From Planococcus maitriensis (GTDB lineage: Bacteria; Bacillota; Bacilli; Bacillales_A; Planococcaceae): a stretch of 64,000 bases of DNA. The translations under genes were made by a program, and so were the position numbers. The notes beneath the pieces were generated by a model, which had not been told where the DNA came from, ran no database searches, and saw nothing but the letters and a program-made list of their open reading frames with translations. The number at the start of each line of letters is the position of its first letter. Position 1 is the stretch's first letter. Below are positions 33,427-41,984 of this stretch, piece after piece. Location of the stretch: NCBI RefSeq assembly GCF_003289925.1, contig NZ_QLZQ01000001.1, positions 248,001-312,000 of the forward strand, read 5' to 3'.

Positions 33427-33495
33427 CAAGCAGCCGGGGTGATTCTTTTCGCTTGATGAAGTGAAACGGACCGGCCGGAATGAGGAGGGAAAAGA

Positions 33496-33948
33496 ATGGG
33501 ACAGGAATTTCACTACGCGCCGTTTCGCGTAGAAGCGGGCAAGGTCCGGGAGTTCGCATTGGCCCTCGGTTTAAGGGATCCGGTTTATTTCGACAGAAAA
33601 GCAGCAGTGGACGCGGGATATCGGGGTATTCCGGCTCCGCCTACATTCACGACAGTCATCGATTTCTGGAATGAACGGGATTTCTATCAATTGTTCGCAG
33701 TGTGGGGGCTAGACCCGAATGACATTCTGCATGGGGAGCAAAGTTTCGAATACGGACAGGACATCATCAGCGGGGATGTCATTTCAGCGAAGGCCGTGCT
33801 GACCGATCGATTTGATAAAAAAGACAAGCGCTTTTACCAGATTGAAACGACTTACCGCAATCAGGACAACGACGTGGTCTGCATCGGGCGGGCAACTTTA
33901 ATCGAAAGGCGGGAACAGCATGGCGCAGAAATTGCGGGACATTCATAA
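33496..33948 (+). CDS. MaoC N-terminal-like (FAS1-type) hot-dog dehydratase subunit
   Basis: 150 residues, hot-dog fold. The PAPPTFTTVIDFW and LHGEQSFEYGQDIISGD motifs place it with the MaoC_dehydrat_N domain. Such domains pair with a catalytic MaoC domain, in one chain or as separate subunits. Here the catalytic partner is the next gene, overlapping by 29 bases, which favours a heteromeric enoyl-CoA hydratase acting on bulky or (R)-hydroxy substrates. GGAGGGAAAAG lies before the ATG. Confidence 0.85.
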   Translation: MGQEFHYAPFRVEAGKVREFALALGLRDPVYFDRKAAVDAGYRGIPAPPTFTTVIDFWNERDFYQLFAVWGLDPNDILHGEQSFEYGQDIISGDVISAKAVLTDRFDKKDKRFYQIETTYRNQDNDVVCIGRATLIERREQHGAEIAGHS

Positions 33949-34279
33949 AAAAGCACTTGCGCCCATCGATATGGTGCGCTATTCAGGTGCTTCAGGCGAT
34001 TTTAATGAAATCCATACTGTTCCGAAAGTCGCCCGCAGCAAAGGGTTGAAGGAGCCGATTGTCCATGGGATGTTGTTGATGGGATGGGCTGCAGATGCCA
34101 TCGAAGAGTGGTTTCCTGAAAGGAAGCTGAAGAAATTCACCGTGCGCTTTGTCGGCATGGCACACGCAGGTGAGGCATTTGTCATTGAAGGGATGCTGAC
34201 GACGGGCAATGCCGGAGAGTTGCAGATCAAAGATGCTTCCGGCGCAGGCAAGCTCGTCGGGAGCTTTGAAATGGACTGA
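33920..34279 (+). CDS. MaoC-like dehydratase, catalytic subunit
   Basis: 119 residues, single hot-dog domain. The hydratase-2 catalytic motif is YSGASGDFNEIHT, giving the Asp and His pair, followed by EPIVHGMLLMG on the central helix. It should hydrate or dehydrate (R)-3-hydroxyacyl-CoA type substrates with the preceding MaoC_N-type subunit. AAGGCGGGAA lies before the ATG. An SDR gene follows 51 bases later. Confidence 0.87.
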   Translation: MAQKLRDIHKKALAPIDMVRYSGASGDFNEIHTVPKVARSKGLKEPIVHGMLLMGWAADAIEEWFPERKLKKFTVRFVGMAHAGEAFVIEGMLTTGNAGELQIKDASGAGKLVGSFEMD

Positions 34280-34330
34280 TTATCTATTTAATTAACGGAA
34301 TATTTTGCGAAATGAAGGGAGAGAATATAA

Positions 34331-35104
34331 TTGGAGGAGTTTACATACCCAAGCTTCGACCTGACCGGGCAAAAAGCACTCGTTACCGGAGGCAGCAAAG
34401 GCATCGGCCTGGCCATTGCAGCTGGGCTCGCCCATGCCGGTGCTAAAGTGCTCATTACCGGACGCGATGAAACAGTGCTCAAGGAAGCGGCGGATGAAAT
34501 GAAAGCCCTAAAACTGGATGTTTCCTGGAAGTCTGCGGACGTAACATCGAAACAAGCCGTCTCCGAATTATTCGAATTCATCGATGCTGATTTCGGGGGA
34601 GTGGACATTCTCGTCAATAATGCCGGAATGAACATACGTAAGCCACTTGTAGAAGTGGAGGAAGAAGACTGGGACCTGGTGCTCGGTACCAATTTAAAAG
34701 GCATCTTCCTGGTCGGCCAGCAAGCCGCAAAGCGGATGATCGGCCAAAAAAGCGGCTGCATCATCAATATTTCTTCTATTATGGGGCAAGTTGGCAATCC
34801 GCTCCAGACGAGCTATGCGGCAAGTAAAGGCGGGATCAACCAATTGACGAAAGTGTGGGCAGCGGAACTCGCTGAACATAATATCCGCGTCAACGCCTTG
34901 GCGCCCGCTTATATCAAAACACCGATGACAGAACCGTTTCTAAAGGATCCGGAACGGCTGGAAAAATTGGTCAGCAGAACCATGCTGAAGCGGATGGGTG
35001 AAGCGGGCGAGATGATCGGGCCGGCTTTATTCCTGGCATCGGAAGCATCCAGCTATGTGACGGGACAGATTCTTTATGTAGATGGCGGATGGACCGCCAA
35101 TTAG
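34331..35104 (+). CDS. Short-chain dehydrogenase/reductase
   Basis: 257 residues from a TTG after AAGGGAGAG. The Rossmann motif is VTGGSKGIGLAIA, the NNAGMN segment is present, the active-site serine is in INISSIMGQ, and Y-x3-K is in SYAASKGG. It ends YVTGQILYVDGGW. It is a classical SDR, probably oxidising or reducing a hydroxy group on an intermediate, as the SDR of the levulinate (lva) pathway does. The substrate is not readable from sequence. It lies between the MaoC pair and the AtoE transporter. Confidence 0.88.
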   Translation: MEEFTYPSFDLTGQKALVTGGSKGIGLAIAAGLAHAGAKVLITGRDETVLKEAADEMKALKLDVSWKSADVTSKQAVSELFEFIDADFGGVDILVNNAGMNIRKPLVEVEEEDWDLVLGTNLKGIFLVGQQAAKRMIGQKSGCIINISSIMGQVGNPLQTSYAASKGGINQLTKVWAAELAEHNIRVNALAPAYIKTPMTEPFLKDPERLEKLVSRTMLKRMGEAGEMIGPALFLASEASSYVTGQILYVDGGWTAN

Positions 35105-35122
35105 ATACTGGGGGGAAAGACG

Positions 35123-36505
35123 ATGGCAAATGGAAGAAATACGGAGAGAGATCCAGTTTTAGAGAAACAGCAGAACAATCCGCTCGCCAAAGTAGCGAAT
35201 GTGTTCGCCAAAATCGCCGAGAAATGGCTGCCGGATGCATTCGTATTCGCGGTATTGCTGACGGCGATCGCATTTATTGCAGGGGTGCTCTTTACGGATT
35301 CCGGGCCGATCGATATGATGCGCCATTGGGGAGACGGCATGTGGGGCCTTTTGACTTTTACGGCCCAGATCATCACGACCTTCGTATTGAGTTATGCTCT
35401 GGCTTTGACGCCGACCGTTTCGAAGGCGCTTGAGAAAATCGCCGGCATCCCTAAAGGGCCGAATTCCGCGATTTTGATGGTGACTTTCACGGCGCTTGGC
35501 GCGTCTCTCATCAGCTGGGCTTTCGGCCTTGTCGTGGCGGGCATCATCGCGAAACTGGTCGCAAAGAAAGTGCGCGACGTCGATTACCGTGTGCTCGTCG
35601 CTGCAGGATATTCAGGGTTTTTGATCTGGGAAGGCGGCTTGTCTTCTTCACCAGCACTATTTGTCGCGACCGCAGGGCACGTGTTTGAAGGGGATATCGG
35701 AATTGTCCCGATATCGGAGACGCTATTATCGGCAGTGAATATTGCGATTGTCGTAATCCTCTTCTTCACGCTTCCTTTCGTCATGCGCTTTATCCATCCG
35801 CGCAATCCGGAAGACCGCTATTTGGTAGATCCGGCGCGTTTGGAAGACCCGGTCACAGAAGAAGCCGTACAAGATCATGAGGATTATCCAAACGACAAAA
35901 TCGAGAAGTCCCGCCTCATTCCATTGATTGGCGGATTCCTCGGCTTAAGTTATTTGATCAACCATTTCTATATGAATGGCTTCTCGCTCGATTTGAATAC
36001 AGTCAACTTGATCTTCTTGACGGCCGCGCTTCTCATGTTCGGAAATGTCCGGGAGCTGACAGCAGGATTATTGAAATCCGTCAGCAGCGTCGGCCAGTTC
36101 GTGCTTCAATATCCGTTCTATGCAGGGATTATGGGCATGCTCGGTGCGTCAGGGCTGGCTGTCATGATGTCGAATTTCTTCATTGATATTTCAAATGAAA
36201 CGACCTTGCCTCTCTTTACCTTCTTATCGGCAGGAATATTGAACATCTTCATCCCGTCAGGCGGCGGACAATGGGCGGTTCAGGCACCGATCATGCTTCC
36301 GGCCGCGCTTGAAATGGGCGTCGATCCGGCGAAAATCGTCATGGCTGTCGCTTGGGGAGATAGCTGGACGAATATGATCCAGCCGTTCTGGGCGATTCCG
36401 CTGCTCGCGATTGCCGGCTTGAAAATCCGCGACATCATGGGCTACACGATGATCGCCTTGATCTATGGCGGCTTGGTCATCGGTGCCTGCTTGCTGATTT
36501 TCTAA
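35123..36505 (+). CDS. Short-chain fatty acid transporter, AtoE family
   Basis: 460 residues with about ten membrane helices. The conserved AtoE features are WLPDAFVFAVLLTAIAF near the start, AAGYSGFLIWEGGLSSSPAL in the middle, and FIPSGGGQWAVQAP with WGDSWTNMIQPFWAIPLL towards the end. Members import short-chain acids such as acetoacetate or butyrate. It provides a second uptake route in the same cluster as the TRAP system. GGGGGGAAA lies before the ATG. An MDR gene follows by 16 bases. Confidence 0.92.
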   Translation: MANGRNTERDPVLEKQQNNPLAKVANVFAKIAEKWLPDAFVFAVLLTAIAFIAGVLFTDSGPIDMMRHWGDGMWGLLTFTAQIITTFVLSYALALTPTVSKALEKIAGIPKGPNSAILMVTFTALGASLISWAFGLVVAGIIAKLVAKKVRDVDYRVLVAAGYSGFLIWEGGLSSSPALFVATAGHVFEGDIGIVPISETLLSAVNIAIVVILFFTLPFVMRFIHPRNPEDRYLVDPARLEDPVTEEAVQDHEDYPNDKIEKSRLIPLIGGFLGLSYLINHFYMNGFSLDLNTVNLIFLTAALLMFGNVRELTAGLLKSVSSVGQFVLQYPFYAGIMGMLGASGLAVMMSNFFIDISNETTLPLFTFLSAGILNIFIPSGGGQWAVQAPIMLPAALEMGVDPAKIVMAVAWGDSWTNMIQPFWAIPLLAIAGLKIRDIMGYTMIALIYGGLVIGACLLIF

Positions 36506-36521
36506 TGAAAGGGGCATTCAT

Positions 36522-37505
36522 ATGAAAGCGATCATTGCAGAAACGACCGGCCCTCCTGAAGTGCTGAAGCTTCAGGAAGCGCCGAAACCAATAGCGAAAG
36601 ACCATGAAGTGCTCATTAAAGTCGAAGCGATCAGTGTCAATTTTGCCGATATTAAAGCGCGTCTCGGACAATATCATGGCGTGGCAAATAACGAGCCGTT
36701 CACGCCAGGGCTGGATTGCGCAGGCATCGTAGAAGAAACAGGCAGCGCAGTGACCGGCTTTTCAGCAGGAGACCGGGTGCGCGCTTTCCCAGCTTCCGGG
36801 TCCTATGCGGAATATGTCGTCGCTTCTGACCAGCTTGTCTACAAGATCCCGGACAGCGTCTCCTTTGAGGAAGCGGCAGCGACCTTGACTGTCGGCATCA
36901 CTGCCTATAATGTGCTGCACGAAGTCGCCCGGATACAGCCGGGTGAATCAGTCTTGATCCACGCAGCAGCCGGCGGCATCGGCACGACCGCGATCCAATT
37001 GGCGAAACTTGCTGGCATCTCGGAAATCTACGGAACGGTCGGCAGTGAAGAGAAGATGAAAGTGGCGGAAGACCTTGGCGCTATTGCGGTCAATTATCGT
37101 GAGAGTAACTTCGCGGAAGTGGTCGCTGAACTGACGGGCGGCAGGGGCGTAGACGTCATCCTGGACACGATTGCCGGGGAAAATTTCGAGCACAGTGTTG
37201 AGGTTCTCGCTCCTTTCGGCCGCATTGTCTCCTTCGGCCATGCCAATGAAGGCTCTGTTCCAGGCATTGTCAAAACAGACGAACTTCATTCAAGCTGCCG
37301 GGCGGTGCTCGGGTACAGCACTGGCACTTACCGCAAGCAGCGTCCCGGATTCTTGAGAAAGGCAGAAACCATAATCAGCGAATTGCTTGAACAGCGACAG
37401 CTGGAGGTACCGATTACCGGCCGTTATACGCTTGAACAGGCGGCACAAGCCCATGCCTTGATGGAAAGCCGGAAAAGTACAGGGAAACTGGTTTTGCTTC
37501 CTTAA
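36522..37505 (+). CDS. Second MDR-family quinone/enoyl reductase
   Basis: 327 residues. The N-terminal GroES-like half includes VNFADIKARLGQY and FTPGLDCAGIVEE. The cofactor half has IHAAAGGIGTTAIQLAKLAG, then AVNYRESNFAEV. No zinc ligand pattern is visible. It is related to, but clearly distinct from, the MDR gene at 24.4 kb. The likely reaction is NADPH-dependent reduction of a conjugated double bond or quinone. It is the last gene before a 279-base gap and a change in base composition. Confidence 0.87.
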   Translation: MKAIIAETTGPPEVLKLQEAPKPIAKDHEVLIKVEAISVNFADIKARLGQYHGVANNEPFTPGLDCAGIVEETGSAVTGFSAGDRVRAFPASGSYAEYVVASDQLVYKIPDSVSFEEAAATLTVGITAYNVLHEVARIQPGESVLIHAAAGGIGTTAIQLAKLAGISEIYGTVGSEEKMKVAEDLGAIAVNYRESNFAEVVAELTGGRGVDVILDTIAGENFEHSVEVLAPFGRIVSFGHANEGSVPGIVKTDELHSSCRAVLGYSTGTYRKQRPGFLRKAETIISELLEQRQLEVPITGRYTLEQAAQAHALMESRKSTGKLVLLP

Positions 37506-37515
37506 TAAATTCAGC

Positions 37516-37550
37516 AGATGCACTGCCCTCTGGAGCAGGACAGCGCATCT
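37516..37550 (+). terminator. Hairpin at the end of the catabolic cluster, possible weak terminator
   Basis: AGATGC pairs with GCATCT around an inner CTGC/GCAG helix. It is followed by ACTTGAATT, without a good T run. The rest of the 37.5-37.8 kb gap shows no gene and no convincing promoter. Confidence 0.35.
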
Positions 37551-37784
37551 ACTTGAATTGCAATGAACCCCAACATTCTTCCCCAGATTGAAACCTCAAG
37601 AAGTGAAAATCCCAAAGCGCCATGAGAACTCTGAGAAAAAAGGAGGTTGGAATTCTGTGATTTGAACTGAAATGAAATGTATTTTAGATGTGCTTGCTAA
37701 CCGCTTGCCTGTGTATGGAGGAAGGCAGGAAGCCGGAGTTGTTGACGGTCTTATAACATCCTCAAAACAAGGAGTGAAATCCAA

Positions 37785-38789
37785 ATGGCGAAAACCTATG
37801 AAAAAGATATTAAGCTTAATGATTACAGTAAAGAAGTTTTAACGGATTTCTACAAAACAATGGCTAAGATCAGGAAGTTCGATGAAAATCTCATAAGGTT
37901 GATGCAAGAAGGAAAAGTATCGGGGTTTTATCATTCTGGCATAGGATCTGAAGGACTGTCAGCGGGTTCCATCCGGCAGAATCTTCGTGATGAAGATTAT
38001 ATCTTCTACAACCATCGCGGCTGTAACCAAAAAATCGCTAAAGGTGTTCCCTTATCTAAAATTTATGGTGATTTTTTAGGGACAATCGAAGGCACAACAC
38101 GGGGGCTTGGCGCGGGGATTGTACATAGCGCCGACCCGGCAAGGGGAGTATTGGGCCAAGCAGGAACTATCGGCTCGCAACTTGGAATAAGTGTCGGAAC
38201 AGCGTATACATCTAAATTGACAGGTACCGATCAAGTGACTGTCGTTTATTTTGGAGATGGTGCAGCTTCCCGGGAAATGCTCCACGGCTCTTTGAACTGG
38301 GCAGGCTTGTATAAATTGCCGGTCATCTATATTTGCGAAAATAATGAATACGCTATTTCCTGCCATGTCTCTGAAACGCATGCCGTGAAAGAAAATATAG
38401 CCGATTGGGCAGAAGGGTATGGAATCCCAAATTGTGTCGTAGATGGAAATGACGTCTTGCTGATGCACGAAGTGGTGAAAGAAGCAGTCGAACGTGCAAA
38501 ACGCGGAGAGGGTCCAACATTCATAGAAGCGCAAACCTTCCGGCATCGGGGTCATTTCGAAGGCGATCCGTATGATTATGTCGATGTTGAAGTATTGCAG
38601 GGATGGAAAGATAAAAAAGATCCGATCAAAAACTTTGCCGCTAAATTAATGCTGGAAAAAATTGTTTCAGAAGAAGATTTAGAGAGCATCAATGCCGAGA
38701 TTGATTCAGAGATTGCTGAAGCAATTGAAAAAGCTGAATCCGCACCGCTTCCGGACCCGAAAAGAATCTATGAAGGCCTATTTGCGTAA
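37785..38789 (+). CDS. acoA: Acetoin/2-oxoacid dehydrogenase E1 alpha subunit
   Basis: 334 residues. The thiamine diphosphate motif runs from YFGDG (157-159 for GDG) to CENN (about 184-187). HSGIGSEGLSAG and FYNHRGCNQKIAKG are typical of acetoin:DCPIP oxidoreductase and related E1 alpha chains. With the next two genes it forms E1 and E2 of a 2-oxoacid dehydrogenase-type complex, cleaving acetoin or a 2-oxo acid. It opens a more AT-rich cassette. AAGGAG lies 11 bases before the ATG. Pyruvate or branched-chain acids remain possible substrates. Confidence 0.87.
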   Translation: MAKTYEKDIKLNDYSKEVLTDFYKTMAKIRKFDENLIRLMQEGKVSGFYHSGIGSEGLSAGSIRQNLRDEDYIFYNHRGCNQKIAKGVPLSKIYGDFLGTIEGTTRGLGAGIVHSADPARGVLGQAGTIGSQLGISVGTAYTSKLTGTDQVTVVYFGDGAASREMLHGSLNWAGLYKLPVIYICENNEYAISCHVSETHAVKENIADWAEGYGIPNCVVDGNDVLLMHEVVKEAVERAKRGEGPTFIEAQTFRHRGHFEGDPYDYVDVEVLQGWKDKKDPIKNFAAKLMLEKIVSEEDLESINAEIDSEIAEAIEKAESAPLPDPKRIYEGLFA

Positions 38790-38803
38790 AGGGGGATGAA
38801 CTG

Positions 38804-39784
38804 ATGAGAAAAATCACGATGCGTACAGCGCTTATGGAAGCTTTGAATGAAGAAATGGAACGGGACGAAACTACGGTCCTGTTCGGTGAAGACGTCGGGA
38901 AATTTGGCGGTATCAATGCGGTAACAAAAGGGCTCTATGAAAAATTCGGCGGGACACGCGTATTTGACACGCCAATTGCTGAACCAACCATTGTTGCTGC
39001 TGCTGTAGGAATGGCCATTACTGGAAACGCCCGCCCGATCCCTGAATTGCAATTCGGCGATTTTGTCGGCATCGCTTTTGATGAAGTGTTCAACAAAATG
39101 GGGAAATGGCGCTTTATGCACGGTGGGCAAATGGAGATGCCAGTTACGCTCCGGCTGCCAATCGGCATCGCTGGCGGAGCAGGACCTGAGCATTCCCAAA
39201 GCCCGCAAGCTCTATTTATGCATGGGCCAGGGCTGCAGATTGTTATCCCGTCAACACCTTACGACGCCAAAGGCTTGTTGAAAACCGCCATCCGCGACAA
39301 TAATGCCGTGTTGTTTTTCGAACATAAAGTGCTTTACGACATGAAAGGTGAAGTGCCGGAAGATGAGTATTTGATTCCTTTCGGGAAAGCAGATATCAAA
39401 AAAGAAGGCGATGATGTCACGATTATTGCGACAGCCCTACAGGTCCATACGGCTCTTGATGCGGCGGAAGAGTTATCCGCTAAGGGAGTCGAAGTGGAAG
39501 TGATCGATCCCCGCACACTCGCGCCGCTCGATATGGAAACGATCCTGCAATCGGTGAAAAAAACCGGACGTGTGCTCATTGTCCATGAAGAGCCCAAAAC
39601 GGGCGGATCGGGAGCGGAAATTGCAGCGCAAATCCAAGAGCAAGCACTGTTTGATCTGAGTGCCCCAATTAAAAGGCTGGGCAGCCCAGATGTTCCGATT
39701 GCCCAAAGCATTTATTTGGAACCATTCTATACCCCAAGTAAAGAACAAATCGTACAGGCGGTCGACGAATTAATGGAATATTAA
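38804..39784 (+). CDS. acoB: Acetoin/2-oxoacid dehydrogenase E1 beta subunit
   Basis: 326 residues, normal for E1 beta. It opens RKITMRTALMEALNEEM and has LFGEDVGKFGG, TPIAEPTIVAAAVGMA and the transketolase C-terminal motif VIDPRTLAPLDMETI with IVHEEPKTGG. It completes the thiamine-dependent E1 heterotetramer with the preceding gene, 14 bases upstream, and transfers the acyl group to E2. AAAGGGGG lies before the ATG. Confidence 0.9.
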   Translation: MRKITMRTALMEALNEEMERDETTVLFGEDVGKFGGINAVTKGLYEKFGGTRVFDTPIAEPTIVAAAVGMAITGNARPIPELQFGDFVGIAFDEVFNKMGKWRFMHGGQMEMPVTLRLPIGIAGGAGPEHSQSPQALFMHGPGLQIVIPSTPYDAKGLLKTAIRDNNAVLFFEHKVLYDMKGEVPEDEYLIPFGKADIKKEGDDVTIIATALQVHTALDAAEELSAKGVEVEVIDPRTLAPLDMETILQSVKKTGRVLIVHEEPKTGGSGAEIAAQIQEQALFDLSAPIKRLGSPDVPIAQSIYLEPFYTPSKEQIVQAVDELMEY

Positions 39785-39817
39785 CTGCTCGATTCAAATT
39801 GAGGGGAGTGTGGATGC

Positions 39818-40984
39818 ATGTATGAAGTGAAAATGCCGCGCTTAGGGACCACGATGAAAAATGGGCTGATTTCCCAATGGTTGGTCGAAGAAGGGCAAGA
39901 AGTAAAAAAAGGTGAATATCTGTTTGAATTGGAGACTGAAAAATCAACACTTGAAATAGAAGCGCAGGAAGATGGTGTGCTCAGGAAAATTATCGTTCCT
40001 GAAGATGAGGAAGTGCCCGTCAACACAGTAATTGCGATTCTTGGCAAAGCGGATGAAGAAATCGATTTCTCTGTTTACTCGGGTGCTGAAAAAGCGGAAA
40101 CACCGAGTGAACCTCAAGTGCAAGCTGCTGCTGAAACGGAGCGGGATGAAAAGCCGAAAGCCGCAGCAGGAGGAGGTGGCGTGTCCCCGAGGGCAAGAAG
40201 GGTAGCTAAAGAGCTCGGGGTGCCGCTTGATGGAATTACCGGAACAGGGAAGAACGGTATCATCACGGAAGATGATGTGAAGAACGCTGCAGGATCAAAG
40301 AGTTCGGGGCTGACTGTAAAAGAGACCGTGAAATTGAATAATGTCCAAAGAACAATGGCTGAAAATATAACGAATAGCTGGCAGACCATTCCGCAATTTA
40401 CGCAGATGGTCACAGTCGATATGAGCAAGGCGTTGGAAGTGAAAAAAGAAATATCGGGAATTTCCATGAACGACATCATCGTCAAAACCGTCAGCAACGC
40501 TGTGAAGAATTATCCGTATGTCAACAGCCGGTTCAAGGATAATGAAGTAACTGTCTTTGAGGAAATAAATGTATCTGTTGCCGTTAACAGCTCGCATGGG
40601 TTGGTGGTGCCGGTCGTCCGGAACACTGAATCGAAATCCATTGGGGAGATAGCTTCAGAAATCAAAGAGTTGGCTGAAAAAGCGGAGAGTAAATCACTTG
40701 GCATGGATGATTACGCGGACGGGACCATTACAGTGTCGAATCTGGGAAGTCTCGGCATCGAATCCGGAACGCCAATTATCAATGCGCCGCAATCGACAAT
40801 TGTTTTCGCAGGTGCTACCCGTAAGATGCCAGTAGCCACAGAATCCGGAGAAGTCGAAGTTGTTCCTGTCATGGGCTTATCCATCTGCTATGACCATCGG
40901 TTTATCGATGGGGTGGCAGGAGCTGGTTTCACAAAAGAACTTCAGAAAGCTTTCGAAAATATTAAAGCGGAAGATTTGAAGTGA
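39818..40984 (+). CDS. acoC: Dihydrolipoamide acyltransferase E2 component
   Basis: 388 residues. One N-terminal lipoyl domain has the lipoylated K42 in ELETEKSTLEIE. A Gln/Ala/Glu linker follows, then a peripheral subunit-binding domain (SPRARRVAKELGVPL to ITEDDVKNA, about 125-160) and a catalytic domain with H360 in CYDHRFIDG. It accepts the acyl group from E1 and transfers it to CoA. It overlaps nothing but lies tightly between E1 beta and the SDR gene. No E3 gene is present nearby, so a shared dihydrolipoyl dehydrogenase must serve it. Confidence 0.92.
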   Translation: MYEVKMPRLGTTMKNGLISQWLVEEGQEVKKGEYLFELETEKSTLEIEAQEDGVLRKIIVPEDEEVPVNTVIAILGKADEEIDFSVYSGAEKAETPSEPQVQAAAETERDEKPKAAAGGGGVSPRARRVAKELGVPLDGITGTGKNGIITEDDVKNAAGSKSSGLTVKETVKLNNVQRTMAENITNSWQTIPQFTQMVTVDMSKALEVKKEISGISMNDIIVKTVSNAVKNYPYVNSRFKDNEVTVFEEINVSVAVNSSHGLVVPVVRNTESKSIGEIASEIKELAEKAESKSLGMDDYADGTITVSNLGSLGIESGTPIINAPQSTIVFAGATRKMPVATESGEVEVVPVMGLSICYDHRFIDGVAGAGFTKELQKAFENIKAEDLK

Positions 40985-40997
40985 AGGGGGATTTTGA

Positions 40998-41765
40998 ATG
41001 AGGTTGCAAGACAAAGTTGCTATTATTACAGGGGCAGGCAGCGGGCAAGGAAAAGCATCAGCTCTTATGTTTGCACAACAAGGCGCGACAGTCATCGTTG
41101 CGGAAATGAATGAACAGGCCGGAAAAGAAACGGTAAAACAGATTACGGATGCCGGGCAGCACGCTTTCTTTTACCAAACGGATATTTCGGATGAAGAAAA
41201 TGTCCGCCAATTAGTGGAAACGGTCCACGAGAAATATAAGAAGATTGATATTCTATTCAACAATGCAGGCATCGGGTTTTCTGCCAGGTCAAAATACAAG
41301 ATGGCTTCCGTCCTAGAAACCCCTCTGGAAGACTGGAATAGCATACTAGGGATTAATTTGAACGGAGTTTACCTCATGTCGAAATACGTCCTGCCGATAA
41401 TGATCAAACAAAACAAAGGCAGCATCATCCATAACGCTTCCTTGAATGGGATCATAGGAGTCTCGGGAGCAGACGCCTATACCGCTTCAAAAGGCGGCGT
41501 AGTGGCATTGACACGGGTCATGGCAGCAGACTACGGAAAACATAATATACGGATCAATTGTATTTGTCCGGGAGCCATCAATACTCCGATGATCAGTGAA
41601 GTTCTGGATGATCCTGAAATCGCAAAGAATTACGAGACAGGTCCGCTTGGGAGAGTTGGGGAACCTGAGGAAATAGCGAGCGCTGCATTGTTTCTTGCTT
41701 CCGATGAAGCGAGCTATATTACGGGATTGATCATGCCGGTAGACGGTGGTTGGAGTGCCGTCTGA
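40998..41765 (+). CDS. Short-chain dehydrogenase in the acetoin-type cassette
   Basis: 255 residues. The Rossmann motif is IITGAGSGQGKASA, NNAGIGF is present, the active-site serine is in HNASLNG, and Y-x3-K is in AYTASKGG. It ends YITGLIMPVDGGW. In this setting it could interconvert diacetyl, acetoin and butanediol or a similar hydroxyketone, but the family is too broad to name the substrate. It starts 13 bases after the E2 gene and is the last gene before a terminator. Confidence 0.85.
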   Translation: MRLQDKVAIITGAGSGQGKASALMFAQQGATVIVAEMNEQAGKETVKQITDAGQHAFFYQTDISDEENVRQLVETVHEKYKKIDILFNNAGIGFSARSKYKMASVLETPLEDWNSILGINLNGVYLMSKYVLPIMIKQNKGSIIHNASLNGIIGVSGADAYTASKGGVVALTRVMAADYGKHNIRINCICPGAINTPMISEVLDDPEIAKNYETGPLGRVGEPEEIASAALFLASDEASYITGLIMPVDGGWSAV

Positions 41766-41775
41766 TGAGCGGAGG

Positions 41776-41804
41776 AGAGAGAAGTTTACTTCTCTTTCTT
41801 TTTT
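41776..41804 (+). terminator. Terminator after the acetoin-type cassette
   Basis: AGAGAAG pairs with CTTCTCT around TTTA, followed by a T-rich tract. Confidence 0.75.
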
Positions 41805-41874
41805 ATATCCAGCCGAAAAGTGAAAGGCTGTAATTAAACAATGCGTTAAATTTTAAATTAAAGGTAAAATATTT

Positions 41875-41903
41875 TTGCAAATGCACATACTGAGCGGTAT
41901 GAT
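41875..41903 (+). promoter_or_regulatory. Sigma-A promoter of the thiolase operon
   Basis: TTGCAA (41875-41880), exactly 17 bases, TATGAT (41898-41903). Confidence 0.65.
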
Positions 41904-41908
41904 GGAGT

Positions 41909-41925
41909 AGAAAATTAAATTTTCT
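41909..41925. promoter_or_regulatory. 17-bp palindrome at the thiolase operon transcription start
   Basis: AGAAAATT-A-AATTTTCT lies five bases after the -10 element, covering the expected start point, as a repressor site would. Confidence 0.5.
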
Positions 41926-41947
41926 GACAAGTGAACGAAAAATATGT

Positions 41948-41967
41948 AAGCCCTTTCATCTGGGCTT
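41948..41967 (+). other. Leader hairpin just before the thiolase ribosome site
   Basis: AAGCCC pairs with GGGCTT around an 8-base loop, four bases before AAGGAG. Confidence 0.4.
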
Positions 41968-41984
41968 GAAAAGGAGAAATGGAC

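Noticed and set aside
37690-37720. Possible sigma-54 or cre element before the acetoin-type cassette
   Set aside because: TGCTTGCTAACCGCTTGCC was examined because acetoin operons often use sigma-54/AcoR. It matches neither the -24/-12 nor the cre pattern well.
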